This document shows, piece by piece, positions 41,837 to 52,553 of a DNA stretch of 64,000 bases. A program made the translations under genes and the position numbers. This DNA is from Asparagopsis taxiformis. Its lineage: Eukaryota; Rhodophyta; Florideophyceae; Bonnemaisoniales; Bonnemaisoniaceae. Numbering within the stretch: the stretch's first letter is position 1; each line of letters opens with the position of its first letter. The notes beneath the pieces were generated by a model. That model saw only the letters and a program-made list of their open reading frames with translations. It made no database searches and was not told the origin of the DNA. The stretch is from positions 62,001 to 126,000 of the forward strand of contig JALQPE010000107.1 in the NCBI GenBank assembly GCA_030407315.1. Direction: 5' to 3'.

Positions 41837-41962
41837 TTTGGAGACTGGGGGAGAGTTGTAGTTTGTTTGATGAAGTGATGGATTTGGTTTGTTTGGGTGG
41901 CAGTAGGTGTGTATGTTTGGGTTGAGTGGAGGAGGGATGCGACGGTGTGTTTGTAGGTCGGA

Positions 41963-41969
41963 TTATATA
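41963..41969 (-). promoter_or_regulatory. TATA box of the 346-aa gene
   Basis: TATATAA on the minus strand, about 127-133 bp upstream of the ATG, the same spacing as at the 126-aa genes. Confidence 0.5.
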
Positions 41970-42436
41970 GGATGGAAGAGGGCGATGATGGGGAGCAGTG
42001 GCGGGCGGGAGAGAACGGAGAGTGTGTGGAGTGGAGAGTCGGTGGGTGAGCGGACAGATCGGGGCAGTCAGTGTCTGTGAATGAGTGGGGCGGAGAATTT
42101 GATGGTTGGGTGTGCTCTGATGAAGTGGAATTGGGACTGTGCGGAATTAGACAATGGTACAATCGACAAGGTGGGGTGGGGAAGTGGTGCTGCGTAGTTG
42201 GTGGTAGCTGTCGAGCTATTCGGGGGTGTCTGAAGATGGTAATTTAGTTGGGGTAGGGTGACTGTCAGTGAAGGATGGTAGCGACCTGCCGAGGCCTGGC
42301 TAGACTTGACCGGCTCAATGTCGAAATTGAACGCGGCATGGAGATAAATTGCAAGCACAAATCCGTGCAACTCGCACATGGTGGAGGTGGAGGGAAAAGG
42401 TCTCTGGAATGCAAAATGATCGAGTTTTGCTGCCTT
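41970..42436. other. Distal upstream region shared by the Cys-rich modules
   Basis: Noncoding. ACCTGCCGAGGCCTGGCTAG and GTGCAACTCGCACATG are diverged counterparts of ACCTGCCGAGACCCAGCTAG and GAGCAACTCGCACATA upstream of the 126-aa genes, evidence that the modules are paralogous beyond the proteins. Confidence 0.6.
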
Positions 42437-43500
42437 GCCTACACCAAACTAACACCCACCTTAGACTCTATGTCGATGACAGTTCCATTGGTCTAGTTTT
42501 ATCCCGTCAGCCGTGCTGTGACTTGACTTGAATCGACTCAACGATGGTAGTGCAATTAAAATATTGCAATGTCGGTAGGCGAGAAAGCAGTGCCTGGTTT
42601 TCAGTTCATCAGCCGGACAGCGGTTGCGGTATTCGATCTGCGTCGATAATACACCGTGAAGCCAATACGTCGACTAGATTTACCCCGTAGCATCAGCACA
42701 AGGAAACTAACATTCCCCTCTCCCTAGTACCACACTTCCACCACCCATCACTATGTCTCCACTCTCAGTATTGGTGGCCACCTCAATGGGTGGAAACGGC
42801 AGACACCACTGTTCTTTGTCCTCCATTCAACTCTATTATCAATCGCACACGCCACGCCTATTGCACCTATTTGTCGATCAACTGCGCCCATCTCCTTCCC
42901 ATCATAAACTGCCCATATCAATATTTCGCCAGTGTCTGCAATACACAAATCATGCACGCTTCGAGGGAACATCCTGATGACATCGAAGCCATACAGTTGG
43001 TGGTTTCTAAGCCTTCTTGCTTGTTTCCAGAACCGGCCAACTGCCGAATCCGTCGTGCATAACGTCACGCAGCGCATCGAAAATCTCTCAAAACCAAAAC
43101 TCACATCATCGATGAAACACAACAATATGAAACCCTGTTACCAAACGATGGGCCAGATCGTGTCCCACTCAATCGATCTCATCAAATGGACAGAATGGTC
43201 GCAAGATCGGAAGCACATGTACAGCAGATTCTGAATCGTGTAGAGACTCAAAGCAGGGCTGGACTCGCCAACCCCGAGAGCACCAGACGCCCAAGGACGA
43301 ACACATGAGGCTGAGAGGAGGCATGGAACGAATAGGACAGAGGTCGAAACAAGTGGTGATTGTTCGTGGGCTACACTTCAAGACAAGACTAGAAAACACT
43401 GTCCGCATTACCAAAAACGGGTGCCAATCAGTGGCGCGTTGGGTTGGCATGCAACAAGCATTTCGTGCGACAATTGAATCGGTGCGAAATTGATGTTAAA
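42437..43500. repeat. R block, copy 4
   Basis: Matches copy 7 (61090-62385, inverted), but about 210 bp containing the ACATAAATTTG box is deleted at about 43362. The ORF171 frame (plus, from 42790) is broken by a TAA after NCRIRRA at about 43062. Confidence 0.75.
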
Positions 43501-43599
43501 GTCGTCGCGTGGCATCATGAGTCGTAATCCTCTGCGTCACGCAAGCCGTTCTACGCTTCAACCACCGTTTTGCAGCATGCTACTATCGTAACTCCTCAG

Positions 43600-44033
43600 A
43601 CAATATCCAAAGTAAACAACGACTCGAGTCTACCGATAAACATCGTGTTCTCCGAGTTGCCCTCTAGCTCGACGTCAGAATTCTCCATTACCAACCTGAA
43701 TATCCTTCTCGTCGCCAGCCTGCTCTGACTTCTGCCCGGTCGCAACAACCTTTCCATTGGAAAACAGCTTGCACACGCCCTACTCGCGGTTCCAACCAAC
43801 GTCTAAAAAGCTCCATGTATTGATTTCCATAACGCTGCCGGTCAAATACACAACATCGCTCTATTCCTGAACATTCCTCCTGAGTATAATGCCCATCCGG
43901 TACCTGTTCCTATCTGGGACTAGAAGCAGACGAAACCAGAACGACCAACACTTCCACCAGTCAGAAAACAGCCTCATCGTCTGATCTCGAACAGAAGGTA
44001 CCTTCACATTTCCCTGTCTCCCAGTAAAACACA
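43600..44033 (-). pseudogene. Decayed region downstream of Cys-rich ORF, copy 3
   Basis: The TGA after GQK seen in copies 1 and 2 is a Ser codon here, but a small deletion near 43678 (GGAGAATTCTGACG) shifts the frame before the end. Confidence 0.4.
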
Positions 44034-44510
44034 CTCCGTCCCCCAGACACCATCCCCTTCTAGTTTGGTATTCTCATCGCCCATGAAATCGGGTTGTTTC
44101 AAGTACACACCCATGACGCCATTCATGCCTGGTACATACATGCGCGTGGTGCATTTAGCGGTGTTGGGCTGGAGATAGCAGGTGAATGGAAAGGATGCAC
44201 TGGAGATGGAACCGGCGGAGGTAGAGTATTTGGAGCACATGGTGGTTTCGCAAAGCTCAGATCCGAAGCAGTCGCAGCGGTACGTAACCATCGTTGCAGA
44301 GTAGAGGCAATTTTCATCGATGGGGCGCTTCATGCAGACGCCTGATGGGTCTATGGGGGAGCATTGACAGGAATTTGGGGTCACAATACATGCAGGTGGA
44401 TTTGGATAAGAGGAGGGCTGTGTTGAGAATTGTGCGGTGGCCGAAGGACGCAGTTGGTGTGAGTGGCGGTGATGAACGGAAGGTTGGCGTCTGAGGGAAG
44501 AGGGAATCAA
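44004..44510 (-). CDS. Cys-rich domain ORF, copy 3 (5' end uncertain)
   Basis: 168-codon frame as in copies 1 and 2. Distinct residues: CETTMCSKYSTSAGS, CYLQPNTAKC, LKQPDF. No ATG; same CAG/TTG junction. The mirrored copy is at 60089. Confidence 0.5.
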   Translation of the reverse strand: MIPSSLRRQPSVHHRHSHQLRPSATAQFSTQPSSYPNPPACIVTPNSCQCSPIDPSGVCMKRPIDENCLYSATMVTYRCDCFGSELCETTMCSKYSTSAGSISSASFPFTCYLQPNTAKCTTRMYVPGMNGVMGVYLKQPDFMGDENTKLEGDGVWGTECVLLGDREM

Positions 44511-44622
44511 CTGCGAGAAGAAATGTGATGCGACGGATCAATGGACTGGCAAGTTGAAATAGAATAATATTTTACATTTTCGAGATATTTTTCAGCCAAT
44601 GAAACGGCGTTTTGGGCTGTGA

Positions 44623-45003
44623 TCAGGCCCAGAAATTGTATTCTACAAGAGTGTCCCGAGATCCATCTTCCCGGTCCGATCGCGCATTAATGTCAACAGA
44701 CACTGTTTCCGACTGGTCAACCTCAACTCCTGGTGCTCCACAGTCTTGTGCAGACTCGTGGGCAAGTTGGGTGGACGGCTTCATCTCCTGAGTCGATGAA
44801 GCCGTGACCAGCTGAGTCTGATGGGTGGAATTTCGTTCCCTACCCTCATCCTCAGTTTCGGTGCGAAGGGTTCGCTGCAGCCGGGAAACCCGGCGTCTCA
44901 TGCGGCGAAGGCGGCGCTTCATGCGAGAGACCACACTAGAAACCTTTGAAATGTCGGATTCTAGGTGTGCGATTGCTCGGAGGAGTTTTCGCGAAGAAGG
45001 CAT
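44623..45003 (-). CDS. 126-aa basic coiled-coil protein, copy 3
   Basis: Intact and identical in protein to copy 2. TATA box at about 45130. It is mirrored exactly by 59596-59976 in the right arm of the large inverted repeat (coordinate sums 104599). Confidence 0.65.
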   Translation of the reverse strand: MPSSRKLLRAIAHLESDISKVSSVVSRMKRRLRRMRRRVSRLQRTLRTETEDEGRERNSTHQTQLVTASSTQEMKPSTQLAHESAQDCGAPGVEVDQSETVSVDINARSDREDGSRDTLVEYNFWA

Positions 45004-45465
45004 TGCGGATGGAAAGAGGGTGGTTTGAATGGATTCCGTTCGTGTATTGATTTCACGAAAACAGGGATGGGACTGTGACGGCGAGTTGGTGTGGAGGGAG
45101 GAATGGGTGGCAGCACGTGTGAAGGGTACGATATATAGTGGTGCTGGACAGAGTGAAATTGTTTGTGGTCGTTTTGTGATGGGAGATGGGAGGAGGAATG
45201 CAAGTTAGTGTGAGGTCAATTGATGGGAACTGAGCTACTTGGGGGTGTTTGAGGATAGGTGATCTACCTGGAATAGGGCAACTGTCAGTGAATAATGGGA
45301 ATGGCAACCTGCCGAGACCCAGCTAGGCTCGATAATGAAATGGTAGGCCGGATGGAATTACATGGAGAGCACACATCTGAGCAACTCGCACATAGCGTAG
45401 TGATGGATGTGCAATAAAAATGGTACCCTTTAATGCAGATTTATCGAGTTGCGCCGCCTTGCCTA

Positions 45466-46800
45466 CACCAAACTAACACCCGCCTCAGGCTCTACATGCT
45501 GATGACGGGTCTGTCGTCTAGGTTCATCCCATCAGCCGTGCTGTGACTTGATTTGAATTGAGTCGAGTCGGCGGTTGTAGTGCAAGTAGAAAATTGCAAT
45601 GTCGGCAGGCGAGGAAACATTGCATTCATTTCAGTTCATCTGTCGGACAGCGGTTGCGATATGCCTTCTGCATCGACAATATACCGTGAAACCAATACGT
45701 CGACCAGATTCATCTCGTAGCATAAGCGCTGCCATCACCTATTAGCATTCTCTGCTTATTGCGAACAACAAAATGGCGCAGCTGGCCCCCGCTGGAATTC
45801 ATCGTACCATCACACACATCGCCAGTGATGCGTGATCACACCGACCATCACGAGGTCTCCACTCTCAGCATTGGTGGCCATCTCAATGGGTGAACAAACA
45901 TTGCATACGCCGCTGTTCCTTTTCCTCCAGCTCCATTATGAATCGCGCACGCTACGCTTGTTGAACCCATTCATCGATCAATTACACCAAACTCCTTCCC
46001 ATTGGAAATTGCTCATATCAATATTTCGCCATCATCTGCAATACGTATACCGAACACATTCAAAAGAAACATCTGGATGGCATCCAAATCGTACACCTGG
46101 TGCTTCGCAAGATTTCTGGCTTGTCTCCAGAATCAACGAATCAACTGCCAAATCCGTCCTGCATAGCGTCGCGCTGCGCATCCATTGTTTTCCAACACCG
46201 AAAAGCGCATCAACGATGACAAAACAACCTGCAATCCTGTTACCAAACGCCCAACTCTATCGATCGCATGATGACCTGAAAGCAATGGTCGAAAAAATGG
46301 AAATACTTGTACGGCATATTCCGAATCTTGTAGATGTCAAACACGACTAGCCTCGACAACCCCGAGAGAACCACATGTTTTCAAGGACTAACAATTGCAG
46401 CTTCGAGGCGACATGGCTCAGTCCAACGGGAATCTAAACCACCCCTGGAGTTGTACGCGTTGATTATATTGGGCGATCGCTGCACACGAACCAAACTGCG
46501 TGCAGAACGATTGATAGAGCATCCGTGAGACATGAACATAAATTTGTAAATAATAAAATATAATTTTGATCACATTTTCCATCGCATCTCGCGCCATCAG
46601 TGGCTGCCACAACCGCCGCACACTCAGAGTCCACTTTGCCGAACGTTGATGAATTGGCGCACGCATCGCGATACAAGACTCGAAACGACCGCCCAGGTTA
46701 TGGAAAACGAGTGCGAATTGGATGCGCGTCGGGTGGCGATGCAGGGCGCGTTTCGTGCTCCATTTGAACCGGAACAAAGTTGATGGTGAAGATGATGGGG
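45466..46800. repeat. R block, copy 5 (longest)
   Basis: Includes the plus-strand 172-codon frame 45832-46350, the ACATAAATTTGTAAATA box (46537) and a TTTCGTGCTCCATTTG end. Mirrored by 57800-59140. Confidence 0.75.
45832..46350 (+). CDS. Uncharacterised 172-codon ORF in R block
   Basis: Its C-terminal third (LLPNAQLYRSHDDLKAMVEKMEILVRHIPNLV) aligns with the end of the 171-aa frame at 61509-62024 (LLPNDEPDRV, LNRSHHMKRMVARSETHVQQILNRVE), so the frame is conserved between diverged R blocks. The first part reads in a different frame from the other copies, so the start is unsure. It may be the remnant of a repeat-borne gene. No domain recognised. Confidence 0.3.
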   Translation: MITPTITRSPLSALVAISMGEQTLHTPLFLFLQLHYESRTLRLLNPFIDQLHQTPSHWKLLISIFRHHLQYVYRTHSKETSGWHPNRTPGASQDFWLVSRINESTAKSVLHSVALRIHCFPTPKSASTMTKQPAILLPNAQLYRSHDDLKAMVEKMEILVRHIPNLVDVKHD

Positions 46801-47507
46801 GCTCGATGATGAATGAAATTTAAACGAGTGATCGCGTGACACAATCAGTCCGACTGTCCTCTACCGTGTCAGTACAAGACCAGAACCGCTCATTCCCTCA
46901 CAACGGCGAATCTTGTTCCACTGTCCATCCCGTCGGCCTCGGATCGAATGGCGCACGAGATCTCACCATCAATGTGCGCGAGCGAATCACTCGTCTAGAA
47001 ACCTAGAACCAGCTGTGTTGATTACTCGATGGCTTTCTGAACACACTGATCATTCCACCACGACAGTAGCGCAGTATCACAAATTTGCGCGTAGCGTGCA
47101 CGTGAAATCCAGGGATGTATGCTGTTGAACGCGATGGTCACTATATCTGCATTCGCCAAATTGGTTCCAACGTTAGTTGTGGCATGCATACGCACTCGAG
47201 TAGATGTAATTTGTCCGTAAACCTTAGCAGTAAATAGACGATAGCGGGGCAACATACATTGGCTAGTTTGTCCACTACAACCAACGTGAAGCCTTCATGC
47301 TTCGGTGGACAGCACACCAGACCCTTTGCCAACCGGCACATGCTAAATAGTAGCCTGAATTTCGATGTGCGTCCTGTCCAGTTCATATCTTCCGCCGCTT
47401 TAGCTAGCGCCGCAATCGCACTCCAGACGACAGCCATCCCTTGACTCTCTCCTGCCTACAACGTGAGTCGTGGAATTCTCAACACTCTCCATGGTCGTCC
47501 TTTTCAT
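46801..47507. other. 3' flank of NLR-B3
   Basis: Almost identical, inverted, to 57101-57800 downstream of A4. It holds the short conserved frame at 47141-47437 (minus). No gene assigned. Confidence 0.6.
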
Positions 47508-50500
47508 TTAACCAAGTAGCGATTTTATTGATTGCGTATTGCTGGGTCCTGCAGCACTCCCGTCGTCTATTCGCTCTTGTGCACCTACAACTGCTGCTAC
47601 GATTAGCTCGATGATTTCCATCCGCTTCTTCCTCTCCTCTTCTCCCTCCCCGTTTGTGGCACCGTTCATGTTCTCAATGCCAGTGATATGACCCAACGCC
47701 TGTAGCGCCTCGAGAATGTGTTTCAGAGACCCTCCCTCCTTAACTTCACGCTCCCAGTACCCTGCATTCTCAAACGCGTTTGCTCCAGTTTCGTCTACAA
47801 GCGCCAGCAGCGTTTTGATATCTCGAATATCCGCCAGTCCCAGTCGATAGAATACGGGGATGATAATCACACCACGTTCCCCATACTCTGCAAACCGTCG
47901 CTGGAAGCATAACAACTCTCGCATAGTCCATTTTCGAGCTGGAAATTCAGGTGACAATATTACAACAGCAATCGAAGCAGACTCCATCTCCTCATCCATC
48001 TTCTTCGATGCGTTCTGCCCAGGTTTCAGTTCCTCTCTGTCGAAGAACACTTCGAATCCCAGCTCAATCAGCTTGTCGTAAGCCACTTGCGCAATGGTGT
48101 CCTTGTCCGGGCCGGCGTGACTAATGAACACCTTGCCCTTCTTCTTTTGCTTGCTGCTGCTGTTGCTTTCGGAAGTTTGTCGTTGCGTGCTAGTACTTGT
48201 GATTTTCGAGAGAGTGGGTAGTTGCGGTTCATCCCATTCTTCCAGCTTGGTGTTTTCTGTCACCAGTTGTACATGCTGTAACCCTCCATCATCCTTCGAC
48301 GCCCAGAAGCGATGTGTCTTTGGGGAGTAACTTACCTCCCGGGGTGTGTGATCTAGTGTAGCAACTGTGATGGTACTGTTACTGTGTTCCATCTGAACGG
48401 CACTTGAATAGAGGTTATCATTCTCTGCTAAATTGCAGAAAAGGCGCAAATGACTGTTTCTGATGGAATATGGCGATTCCTGGTCTGTTTCTACCATATT
48501 TTGGTCTCGCATGGTGGATGGGTTCACATTCCATGATATCGATTTCTCCACTCTTTCCTCATCACGTTCTGTTTGGGCGACAGCTTCGGCACTGAGAACA
48601 GTCCCTTCTGCATTGAAATGAAAACGGTACACTCTTGGTGGTATGTACATAACTTCGCGATCTTCGAGCGTTCCTGCCCAGTCCTCCATATCTGAAAATG
48701 TATGCACCGTCTCACCACTTGAAATATCAACAATGAATACAGTCAACTCGGGGTAGCCACAATACGCAACCAGTCCTCCACCACTACACACTGCAACCCG
48801 ATAAACGTAGCGATCGGGTTTGAATTTGTTGATCACATTCCCTTTCCCTTCAGCGACATCTTCAACTCTTCTCACCTCAATCTCTCTTGATCCCGTGTTG
48901 AACACAGCCATGAGTGAGTCATCACACGATATCCCAAACGCTTTGACGTCACTGACGAACAAATCTTCGGCGCCACGCGAGTTGGCATCTCCCACACGCG
49001 TCGTGTCCCACACAAACACGTTTCCATTGAGAAGGTCACCCACAAATAACTGAGATTCATCTTTGTCCAGTACAACCGACCATGGCACTGCCATTCGAGT
49101 GTCGGAGAATCGGTGTATCATAGAAACGCCAGTTGAGGCGCTTTTCACGTCCCACACAATTATCTCCGTTTGACCTGCAGAGTACAACAGATTTGCATCT
49201 CTGCTGAACACAACTGAACGAACTCCAAATTTGTGCCCAATCAGCGGTTCACAAACTTGTCGCCGATCTTCTACACTCCACAATCGTACACTCTCGTCTT
49301 CAGATGCCGACGCGATGATACTTTCGTCGGCACTCAGCGTAACAAAGTTGACTTCGGCTGTGTGCCCAGTCAGCTCCTCTCTATTCGGTTTCAACGTGTC
49401 CACATCCCAAACTTGAAGTGTATGATCCTCTGATCCAGATATCAACACGTTCTCACTGCACCCAACAGTCAAACACGATACGAAATCACTGTGCGCGCCA
49501 ACACACTTCAAAACGCGTCCACTTGTCGCCTCCACGAATCGCACGTTGCCACCTGTCGACCCAACAGCGAGTACTCCACCTGTCGGCAGCAGAACGGCAC
49601 TATACAGTTCTTCATTCTTCTCCAGCTTGACCTTGAACGATCGATGACGTGTGTGCTTCCACACATTCACAGTCCCATCATCTGAATATGAATAGATCTC
49701 GCCGCTTCTCCTGTCAATGCATATACCTATCACTCCAGTTTCGTGTCCATCTAGTATACAACGCTCCTCCCCATCATTGCATCCGATGACGCGAACTTCT
49801 CCATCAAATCCACCAATTACCAACTCATCCTCTTCTACACCCAAATCCATGCAAAAGATCTCAACTTGCGTTGTGAGCAAACGTTTCAGCTCACTGTCGA
49901 CACTGTGCAGCACCCCAGCACCAGCACGAACCCACGGCCGACCACTATGCTTCTCGATACCCCACATCACTCGTCGGATGACATTCGAGTCGCTTCGCAG
50001 TGAAGCAAGCCGCCCATAAAGTTGGAATGAACACTCTCTGCGATTATTCATGCAGAACGGGACTACGCACTTGTGCATCGTCTCTATCAGAGTCTCGATG
50101 TCTTTCACAACTGTGCCTCGGTTGTCGCCACTCTCATTTCTCTCAATGTAGTCGCGCAGCATTGCTAGGTCGGACATCATCTTGCGGAACGGCACCCGTT
50201 TCTCGTCTTTGTTTACACATTGTATCCAGGAATAGTCGGTGAGAAGGCGCAATGCATCTGTGACTAGTCCGGCGCCGAGCATGTGGTACACGATATTCTC
50301 ACTCATGTATGCCTCCTCTGACAATTTCTGCCATCTGGGAGTGGATGTGGGGGATTCAGATGTCGAGTAGAACTGGTCCACAAGGCTGGCTTGGTACATT
50401 TGCACCTCATCTCCTTGAGTCAAATGCACTGCATAGCCATGAACCAAGTCATGGACGGCCAGTGCAGCATTCATACTCTCACCAACAGTGGCTGCCGATG

Positions 50501-51692
50501 CAATGTTCCCTTCGATCAGCAGATCCATACCGTGCTTGGCATCTTTGCGAGACAGGCCCCATAGATGCCGGAGTGTGGTCAGCGGTATGGCCGATTGCTT
50601 CTGGAGCACACTGAGGGATTGGAACAGTTTTGTGAGGCAAACAGTTTCGACCTTCCATTTCTTCTCTAATGCGTTCAAACTCGATTGCAAGGAGGCGTAC
50701 AAATCCAAGTGTTCCAAACTCTCGGTCTCACCAAGTTGCTGCACATTTTGTTGCAGTGTGTGCCAGTACCGAATCCATGCTGTTTCTTTGGAGCCATCGG
50801 GAAGTTGTTCTTTCTCACGAAGGACGGAAGTACCTGCAACAGTGAGAGCCAGTGGGAGACCGGCACAGGTCTTGACAATATTTTCCATGGCCTCCCTGTT
50901 TCTAATAGGGAGACTCTGCAGTTCGGATATGTTTGCATCGGCGTAGGAGAACAGAATTCGCTTTGCTGTTTGAGTATCTGAAGCGTCTGGAATCACACTG
51001 ATTTGCACATCATGAAGCGGCTTGCGCCCCACACCATCCTCCCTCGTTGAAGTGAGTATCTTGAGCGATGCAGAGGGAAGGCCACGAACAGCAGCGCAGA
51101 TGGTAATGAGCAGTTGAAACAGCTTCTTGGAAACATCCCATACATCGTCGAAGATGAGCAGAATGTTCTTGTGCTCGAGCTGATTGAGTAGTTTTTCGAC
51201 CAGCACAATTGGTGGTTTTTCAGAGGTGGACATGCGCAAAAAATCTTGCAGAAATTCCGGACAGGCTGCTCGGACGAACTCTTCTAGCTGTGTCATCAAT
51301 TTCGAAACGTCTGCGTCCTGGCCAAGCGAAATGAACCATATGCCGTCGGGGTATCTCGCCCAGATGTCGCTGTCATGGCCGATTTCCTTGAGAATGGTTG
51401 TCTTTCCAGCGCCGCCCATGCCGACGAGGGCGATGGTGTTGCATCTAGGTGTGCGCGAGAGTAGTTGTTGTTTGGCTCTACTCTCTGGAGTGTGGGACTG
51501 TTGGGAAAAGTCTAGGACGGCGGCGAGGTTTCTGGGGACGTGGAACACGTTGGGCTTCTGAGCTGATTGGGTGGGGTGATGTTGGATTGGTTGAGGAACA
51601 GGTTCTGGGATTGGCTGGTGGACGGGTTGTTGGGAGGGCTGTTCAGCTGTTTGGGGAGTTTGGTTGTGAGGGGCGGAAAAGCACGATCCCAT
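47508..51692 (-). CDS. NLR-like protein B3: acyl anchor, NB-ARC, WD40, TIR (1394 aa)
   Basis: MGSCFSAP start (Gly2 plus Cys4 acylation), then a 40-residue Gln/Pro linker special to the B type. P-loop GMGGAGKT at about 91-98, Walker B LLIFDDVWDV, GLPLAL, VHDLVH at the MHD site. The NB-ARC stretch between Walker A and the GLPL motif is clearly more diverged than in A1, B2 or A4 (SEKPPIVLVEKLLNQLEHKN, KKLFQLLITICAA), perhaps a swapped segment. WD40 blades (HTLQVWDV, ESVRLWSV) precede a TIR domain from about 1185 with Glu about 1259 in WTMREL. The tail is ENAGYWEREV and SIKSLLG, almost identical to A4 and unlike A1 and B2. Divergent partner: A4. Confidence 0.9.
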   Translation of the reverse strand: MGSCFSAPHNQTPQTAEQPSQQPVHQPIPEPVPQPIQHHPTQSAQKPNVFHVPRNLAAVLDFSQQSHTPESRAKQQLLSRTPRCNTIALVGMGGAGKTTILKEIGHDSDIWARYPDGIWFISLGQDADVSKLMTQLEEFVRAACPEFLQDFLRMSTSEKPPIVLVEKLLNQLEHKNILLIFDDVWDVSKKLFQLLITICAAVRGLPSASLKILTSTREDGVGRKPLHDVQISVIPDASDTQTAKRILFSYADANISELQSLPIRNREAMENIVKTCAGLPLALTVAGTSVLREKEQLPDGSKETAWIRYWHTLQQNVQQLGETESLEHLDLYASLQSSLNALEKKWKVETVCLTKLFQSLSVLQKQSAIPLTTLRHLWGLSRKDAKHGMDLLIEGNIASAATVGESMNAALAVHDLVHGYAVHLTQGDEVQMYQASLVDQFYSTSESPTSTPRWQKLSEEAYMSENIVYHMLGAGLVTDALRLLTDYSWIQCVNKDEKRVPFRKMMSDLAMLRDYIERNESGDNRGTVVKDIETLIETMHKCVVPFCMNNRRECSFQLYGRLASLRSDSNVIRRVMWGIEKHSGRPWVRAGAGVLHSVDSELKRLLTTQVEIFCMDLGVEEDELVIGGFDGEVRVIGCNDGEERCILDGHETGVIGICIDRRSGEIYSYSDDGTVNVWKHTRHRSFKVKLEKNEELYSAVLLPTGGVLAVGSTGGNVRFVEATSGRVLKCVGAHSDFVSCLTVGCSENVLISGSEDHTLQVWDVDTLKPNREELTGHTAEVNFVTLSADESIIASASEDESVRLWSVEDRRQVCEPLIGHKFGVRSVVFSRDANLLYSAGQTEIIVWDVKSASTGVSMIHRFSDTRMAVPWSVVLDKDESQLFVGDLLNGNVFVWDTTRVGDANSRGAEDLFVSDVKAFGISCDDSLMAVFNTGSREIEVRRVEDVAEGKGNVINKFKPDRYVYRVAVCSGGGLVAYCGYPELTVFIVDISSGETVHTFSDMEDWAGTLEDREVMYIPPRVYRFHFNAEGTVLSAEAVAQTERDEERVEKSISWNVNPSTMRDQNMVETDQESPYSIRNSHLRLFCNLAENDNLYSSAVQMEHSNSTITVATLDHTPREVSYSPKTHRFWASKDDGGLQHVQLVTENTKLEEWDEPQLPTLSKITSTSTQRQTSESNSSSKQKKKGKVFISHAGPDKDTIAQVAYDKLIELGFEVFFDREELKPGQNASKKMDEEMESASIAVVILSPEFPARKWTMRELLCFQRRFAEYGERGVIIIPVFYRLGLADIRDIKTLLALVDETGANAFENAGYWEREVKEGGSLKHILEALQALGHITGIENMNGATNGEGEEERKKRMEIIELIVAAVVGAQERIDDGSAAGPSNTQSIKSLLG

Positions 51693-52042
51693 TGTGTGAG
51701 TGAATATCGGAAAGAATCAGTTGGACTGGTGTTATCTGACAGTGATTATCACGGTGCAAGGAAATCGTTATGGGTAGGAGAAGATTGTGAGATTTGGGAG
51801 ACTTGAGCAGAGGTTAGGATTACCTGTGGTTGGCGGGGGCTGCACACAGTGCAGAATGCAAGTGTTTCAGGAGCGGGCAGGAGAGAAGTGGCGGGACTTG
51901 GATTGGCTGCGGATCGAATGAGTTTGTGAGGTGTGGAGTATGCGAGAGATGAGCGGCATAATGTTAGCGTGAGGTGGCGTTACGACGAATGTTTTGTTTG
52001 TCAGCCCGTGAGTTGCGGCAACAACGAGAGTTGATGTGACGA

Positions 52043-52072
52043 GCAACACTTGTTGCTCAACGACAGGCGGAA
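52043..52072 (+). promoter_or_regulatory. Bipartite NLR promoter motif 3a
   Basis: ACACTTGTTGCTC then CGACAGGCGGA, about 351 bp upstream of the B3 ATG. Confidence 0.6.
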
Positions 52073-52146
52073 AGGAGTGCCCAATGTACATATCTGATAT
52101 GTATCAGTTCTATCATTGTTGTCACACCAGAGATATTCCGCCGGAC

Positions 52147-52175
52147 GGACACTTGTTCATCTGTGACAGGCAGAA
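52147..52175 (+). promoter_or_regulatory. Bipartite NLR promoter motif 3b
   Basis: ACACTTGTTCATC then TGTGACAGGCAGA, 455 bp upstream of the B3 ATG. Confidence 0.6.
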
Positions 52176-52520
52176 GTGATAGAAGTGCACGTGTATGACT
52201 TGAGCACATCGCTGGCAACTTCTTGAGTTTCTACCCGATGTGCACCGTGAATGGCCCCTGAGACAGGACCTATCGAGTGACGTCACGCTACGGAAACAAT
52301 CTGCTCTCATTGCACTCACGCTAAGACTGCTCAACGAAACCACCAATGCCGCCGTCAGCTTCGATCCTCTCTGTTGCCGAGGCTGCAGAACTGTCTCGCA
52401 CGCTCCATTTCCTCACACTAATCCATCGCGGCAGTAACGTCTCCAGTTGATTGCTGTCTGTGACTCATCGCGCAAACGCTTTCCAATCTCGCACTTGTGT
52501 TTTGATGAGTTGTTCGATGT

Positions 52521-52553
52521 GATCCGCTTATCACAGTTCAACGAGTGTTCCGG
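52521..52553 (-). promoter_or_regulatory. Bipartite NLR promoter motif 3c
   Basis: On the minus strand: ACACTCGTTGAAC then GTGATAAGCGGATC, 456 bp upstream of the A4 ATG; the most diverged of the nine. Confidence 0.5.

Larger units (their letters stand above)
40815..52350 (+). repeat. Left arm of giant inverted repeat
   Basis: Collinear with the right arm over the 346-aa gene, R4, Cys-rich and 126-aa copy 3, R5 and B3. Paired coordinates sum to 104599 for the Cys/126 genes, 104608 at NLR stops, 104701 at NLR starts (the 93-bp difference is the B-type linker) and 104818 at the 346-aa gene (a deletion in R4). The outer edge is set by the window end. Confidence 0.85.

Noticed and set aside
42751..43125. 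Minus-strand 124-codon frame in R block (mirror 61692-62063) with ACAIDN/ACAIHN, recalling the ACCVLHN end of Harbinger transposases
   Set aside because: The match is a few residues only, the opposite strand is equally open, and no catalytic motif is seen.
47141..47437. Short frame downstream of NLR genes with LVVVDKLA, recalling retroviral-type integrase VVVDRLTK
   Set aside because: Too short, no DDE or zinc motif, and the frame breaks soon after.
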